From positions 1 through 7,180 of the forward strand of contig CAIUGQ010000686.1 of assembly GCA_903898725.1 (NCBI GenBank): 7,180 nt of DNA, written 5' to 3'. Source of the stretch: an uncultured Burkholderiales bacterium. Its GTDB lineage: Bacteria; Pseudomonadota; Gammaproteobacteria; Burkholderiales; Burkholderiaceae_E. This document shows, piece by piece, positions 6,106 to 7,180 of this stretch (positions are counted from its first letter, which is position 1; each line of letters begins with the position of its first letter). The notes under the pieces are model-generated. The model made no database searches. It saw nothing but the letters and a program-made list of their open reading frames with translations, and was not told the origin of the DNA. A program made the position numbers and the translations under genes.

Positions 6106-6336
6106 ATGACCGCCGCCCCCCGCCCCGTCCGAGCCGAGCCTCCCGCCCCCGGCGACCGCAGCCGACCGGTGCGCTCGCCCTGCGTGTCGATCTGCCGCAT
6201 CGACGCCGACAGCGGGCTGTGCACCGGCTGCCAGCGCACCCTCGACGAGATCGCCGAGTGGGGCACGATGGCCGACGCCGGCCGGCTCGAGGTCTGGGGC
6301 CGGATCGTGCAGCGGCGCGAGGCCGGCGCACGCTGA
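6106..6336 (+). CDS. DUF1289 family four-cysteine small protein
   Basis: 76 aa. After a Pro/Arg-rich, probably disordered N-terminus (1-23) comes the DUF1289 signature SPCVSICRID...GLCTGCQRTLDEIAEW, followed by a helical C-terminus. Four cysteines at 26, 30, 39 and 42 (CxxxC, then CxxC) suggest a bound metal such as zinc or an iron-sulfur centre; this is inference, as the family's biochemical function is unknown to me. Size is typical for the family. The ATG at 6106 is chosen because it lies just after the candidate -10 element and the conserved domain begins shortly after; the frame is open further upstream but would run into the promoter and the antisense lipoprotein gene. It is followed after 14 bases by the isomerase-like gene, so the two are probably co-transcribed. 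Confidence 0.88.
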   Translation: MTAAPRPVRAEPPAPGDRSRPVRSPCVSICRIDADSGLCTGCQRTLDEIAEWGTMADAGRLEVWGRIVQRREAGAR

Positions 6337-6350
6337 ACCGCGGGGGACCG

Positions 6351-6986
6351 ATGAAGACCGTCCGCTGGTACTTCGACTTCATCTCGCCCTATGCGTACCT
6401 GCAGAGCGCCGTGCTCGAGCGCGTGGCCGCGCAGGCGCGGATCGAGCCCGTGCCCATCCTGTTCGCCGGCCTGCTGAACCACCACGGCCAGAAGGGCCCG
6501 GCCGAGATCCCGTCGAAGAAGGTCCACACCTTCCGGCAGGTGGTCTGGCTCGCCCACCAGCACGGCATCCCGCTCACGCTGCCCGCCGCGCATCCGTTCA
6601 ACCCGCTGCCCCTGCTGCGGCTGTCGATCGCGCTGGGCAACACCCCCGAGGTCGTGCAGGCGCTGTTCCGCCACGTCTGGGTCGACGGCCACCTGCCCAC
6701 CGACGCGGCCCCGTGGGCGGCGCTGTGCGAGCGCCTGGGCGTAGCCGACCCGGCCGCCGCCCTCGCCCGCCCCGAGGTCAAGGACACCCTGCGCCGGAAC
6801 ACCGAGGCCGCGATCGAGGCCGGGCTCTTCGGCGTGCCCACGCTCGCCGTCGACGGCCAGCACTTCTGGGGCTTCGACATGACCGACGCCGCCCTCGCCG
6901 CCCTGGGCGGCGATCCGATCTTCGCCTCGCCGCTGATGGCGCGCGCCGGGTCACTGCCCGACGGCGTACAGCGCGTGCCGCGGTGA
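6351..6986 (+). CDS. 2-hydroxychromene-2-carboxylate isomerase-like DsbA-fold protein
   Basis: 211 aa, predicted cytosolic thioredoxin/DsbA-fold protein of the HCCA isomerase (kappa-class glutathione transferase-like) family. In naphthalene-type degradation the prototype uses glutathione to isomerise 2-hydroxychromene-2-carboxylate to trans-o-hydroxybenzylidenepyruvate. Evidence: YFDFISPYAYL at the N-terminus with the catalytic-type Ser12 in place of the DsbA CxxC, the HPFNPLPLLRL segment (81-91), the cis-Pro loop FGVPTL with Pro163, and the family's C-terminal FWGFDM (172-177). Length is normal for the family. The ATG at 6351 follows a GGGGGA SD (6342-6347) at a short 3-base spacing. No aromatic ring-degradation genes are nearby, so it is more likely a general glutathione-dependent detoxification homologue than a true HCCA isomerase. 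Its stop overlaps the GTG of the next gene (GTGA). Confidence 0.9.
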   Translation: MKTVRWYFDFISPYAYLQSAVLERVAAQARIEPVPILFAGLLNHHGQKGPAEIPSKKVHTFRQVVWLAHQHGIPLTLPAAHPFNPLPLLRLSIALGNTPEVVQALFRHVWVDGHLPTDAAPWAALCERLGVADPAAALARPEVKDTLRRNTEAAIEAGLFGVPTLAVDGQHFWGFDMTDAALAALGGDPIFASPLMARAGSLPDGVQRVPR

Positions 6987-7180
6987 CTCCGGCACCCGTG
7001 GACCCGCTGCCCGTGGACCCCGCGTCCGCGAACCCCGCATTCGTGAACCCGAGGCTCGAAGCGCTCGCCCGGACCTTCAGGGAGCCGGTCTCGGGCCCGA
7101 CCTACCGACCGATCACCCGCGTGCTCGCGGCGACGCTGGTCGCGGGCCTGCTCGTCTGGGGCGGGGCCGGCCTGGTCGCC
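6983..7180 (+). CDS. Partial unrecognised gene, probable membrane protein N-terminus
   Basis: The first 66 codons of an open frame that runs off the right edge. The likely start is GTG at 6983, sharing four bases (GTGA) with the stop of the isomerase gene, a normal coupled-operon arrangement; no clear SD is seen. The product starts with four imperfect Pro-rich five-residue units (residues 5-24), then a polar segment with basic residues (LEALARTFREPVSGPTYRPITR) and a hydrophobic stretch from about residue 47 onward, VLAATLVAGLLVWGGAGLVA, that looks like a transmembrane helix. Basic residues before it suggest the N-terminus stays in the cytoplasm. I do not recognise the family. Alternative GTG starts within the repeat (6998, 7013) are possible. 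The frame is believable because codon third positions are strongly G/C, as in the neighbours. Confidence 0.65.
   Translation, partial: MTPAPVDPLPVDPASANPAFVNPRLEALARTFREPVSGPTYRPITRVLAATLVAGLLVWGGAGLVA
6995..7054 (+). repeat. Four imperfect 15-base units encoding PVDPx-like repeats
   Basis: Four consecutive 15-base units encode PVDPL, PVDPA, SANPA and FVNPR. The first two share CCCGTGGACCC exactly, and all keep (D/N)P at the same place. It looks like a decayed in-frame tandem duplication in the N-terminal tail of the partial gene and is a likely site of length variation among relatives. Confidence 0.5.

Noticed and set aside
5979..6350. N-terminal extension of the isomerase-like gene
   Set aside because: It would overlap the DUF1289 gene in another frame and the promoter region. 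The family's N-terminal strand begins right at 6351.

Overview
The window is very GC-rich, gene-dense bacterial chromosome. It carries a Bug/TctC-type periplasmic receptor, a DUF1289 protein and an HCCA-isomerase/DsbA-fold protein. Together with the codon bias, this suggests a high-GC betaproteobacterium, most likely Burkholderiales; that assignment is inference. I count eight intact genes and one partial gene. There are no RNA genes, insertion sequences, CRISPR arrays or phage genes. Nearly every strand and frame is open for long stretches because stop codons are rare at this GC, so most long alternative frames are shadows, and real starts often lie well inside a longer open frame.

Layout: (1) 24-1989, minus strand: a two-gene operon with the Bug/TctC receptor first and an FMN-dependent nitronate-monooxygenase-family oxidoreductase second. 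A perfect GC-rich palindrome follows the last stop codon. (2) 1990-2058: a 69-bp divergent promoter region. (3) 2059-5053, plus strand: a tightly packed three-gene operon of a GhrA-like D-2-hydroxyacid dehydrogenase, a hydroxymethylglutaryl-CoA lyase and a HisC-like aminotransferase. (4) 5103-6026, minus strand: a family-3 solute-binding lipoprotein, convergent with the aminotransferase across a 49-bp gap that can form hairpins. (5) 6027-6105: a second short divergent promoter region. (6) 6106-7180, plus strand: a small four-cysteine DUF1289 protein, a 2-hydroxychromene-2-carboxylate-isomerase-like protein, and the start of an unrecognised gene with a transmembrane segment that runs off the window.

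How the genes may work together: regions 1-3 look like a small carboxylate-uptake and catabolism locus. It combines a periplasmic organic-acid receptor, an enzyme that interconverts 2-oxo and 2-hydroxy acids, a C-C lyase that releases acetyl-CoA, a PLP aminotransferase and a flavin oxidoreductase. The substrate cannot be read from sequence. No membrane partners for either solute-binding protein are present. The points most worth a second look are altered active-site positions in the flavoenzyme (Phe in place of the family's His) and in the aminotransferase (Ala in place of the PLP-contacting Asn), two similarly built -10-like elements placed 7-8 bases before an ATG (possible leaderless transcripts), and a Tat-like lipoprotein signal. 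I see no clear evidence of a wholly new multi-gene system.
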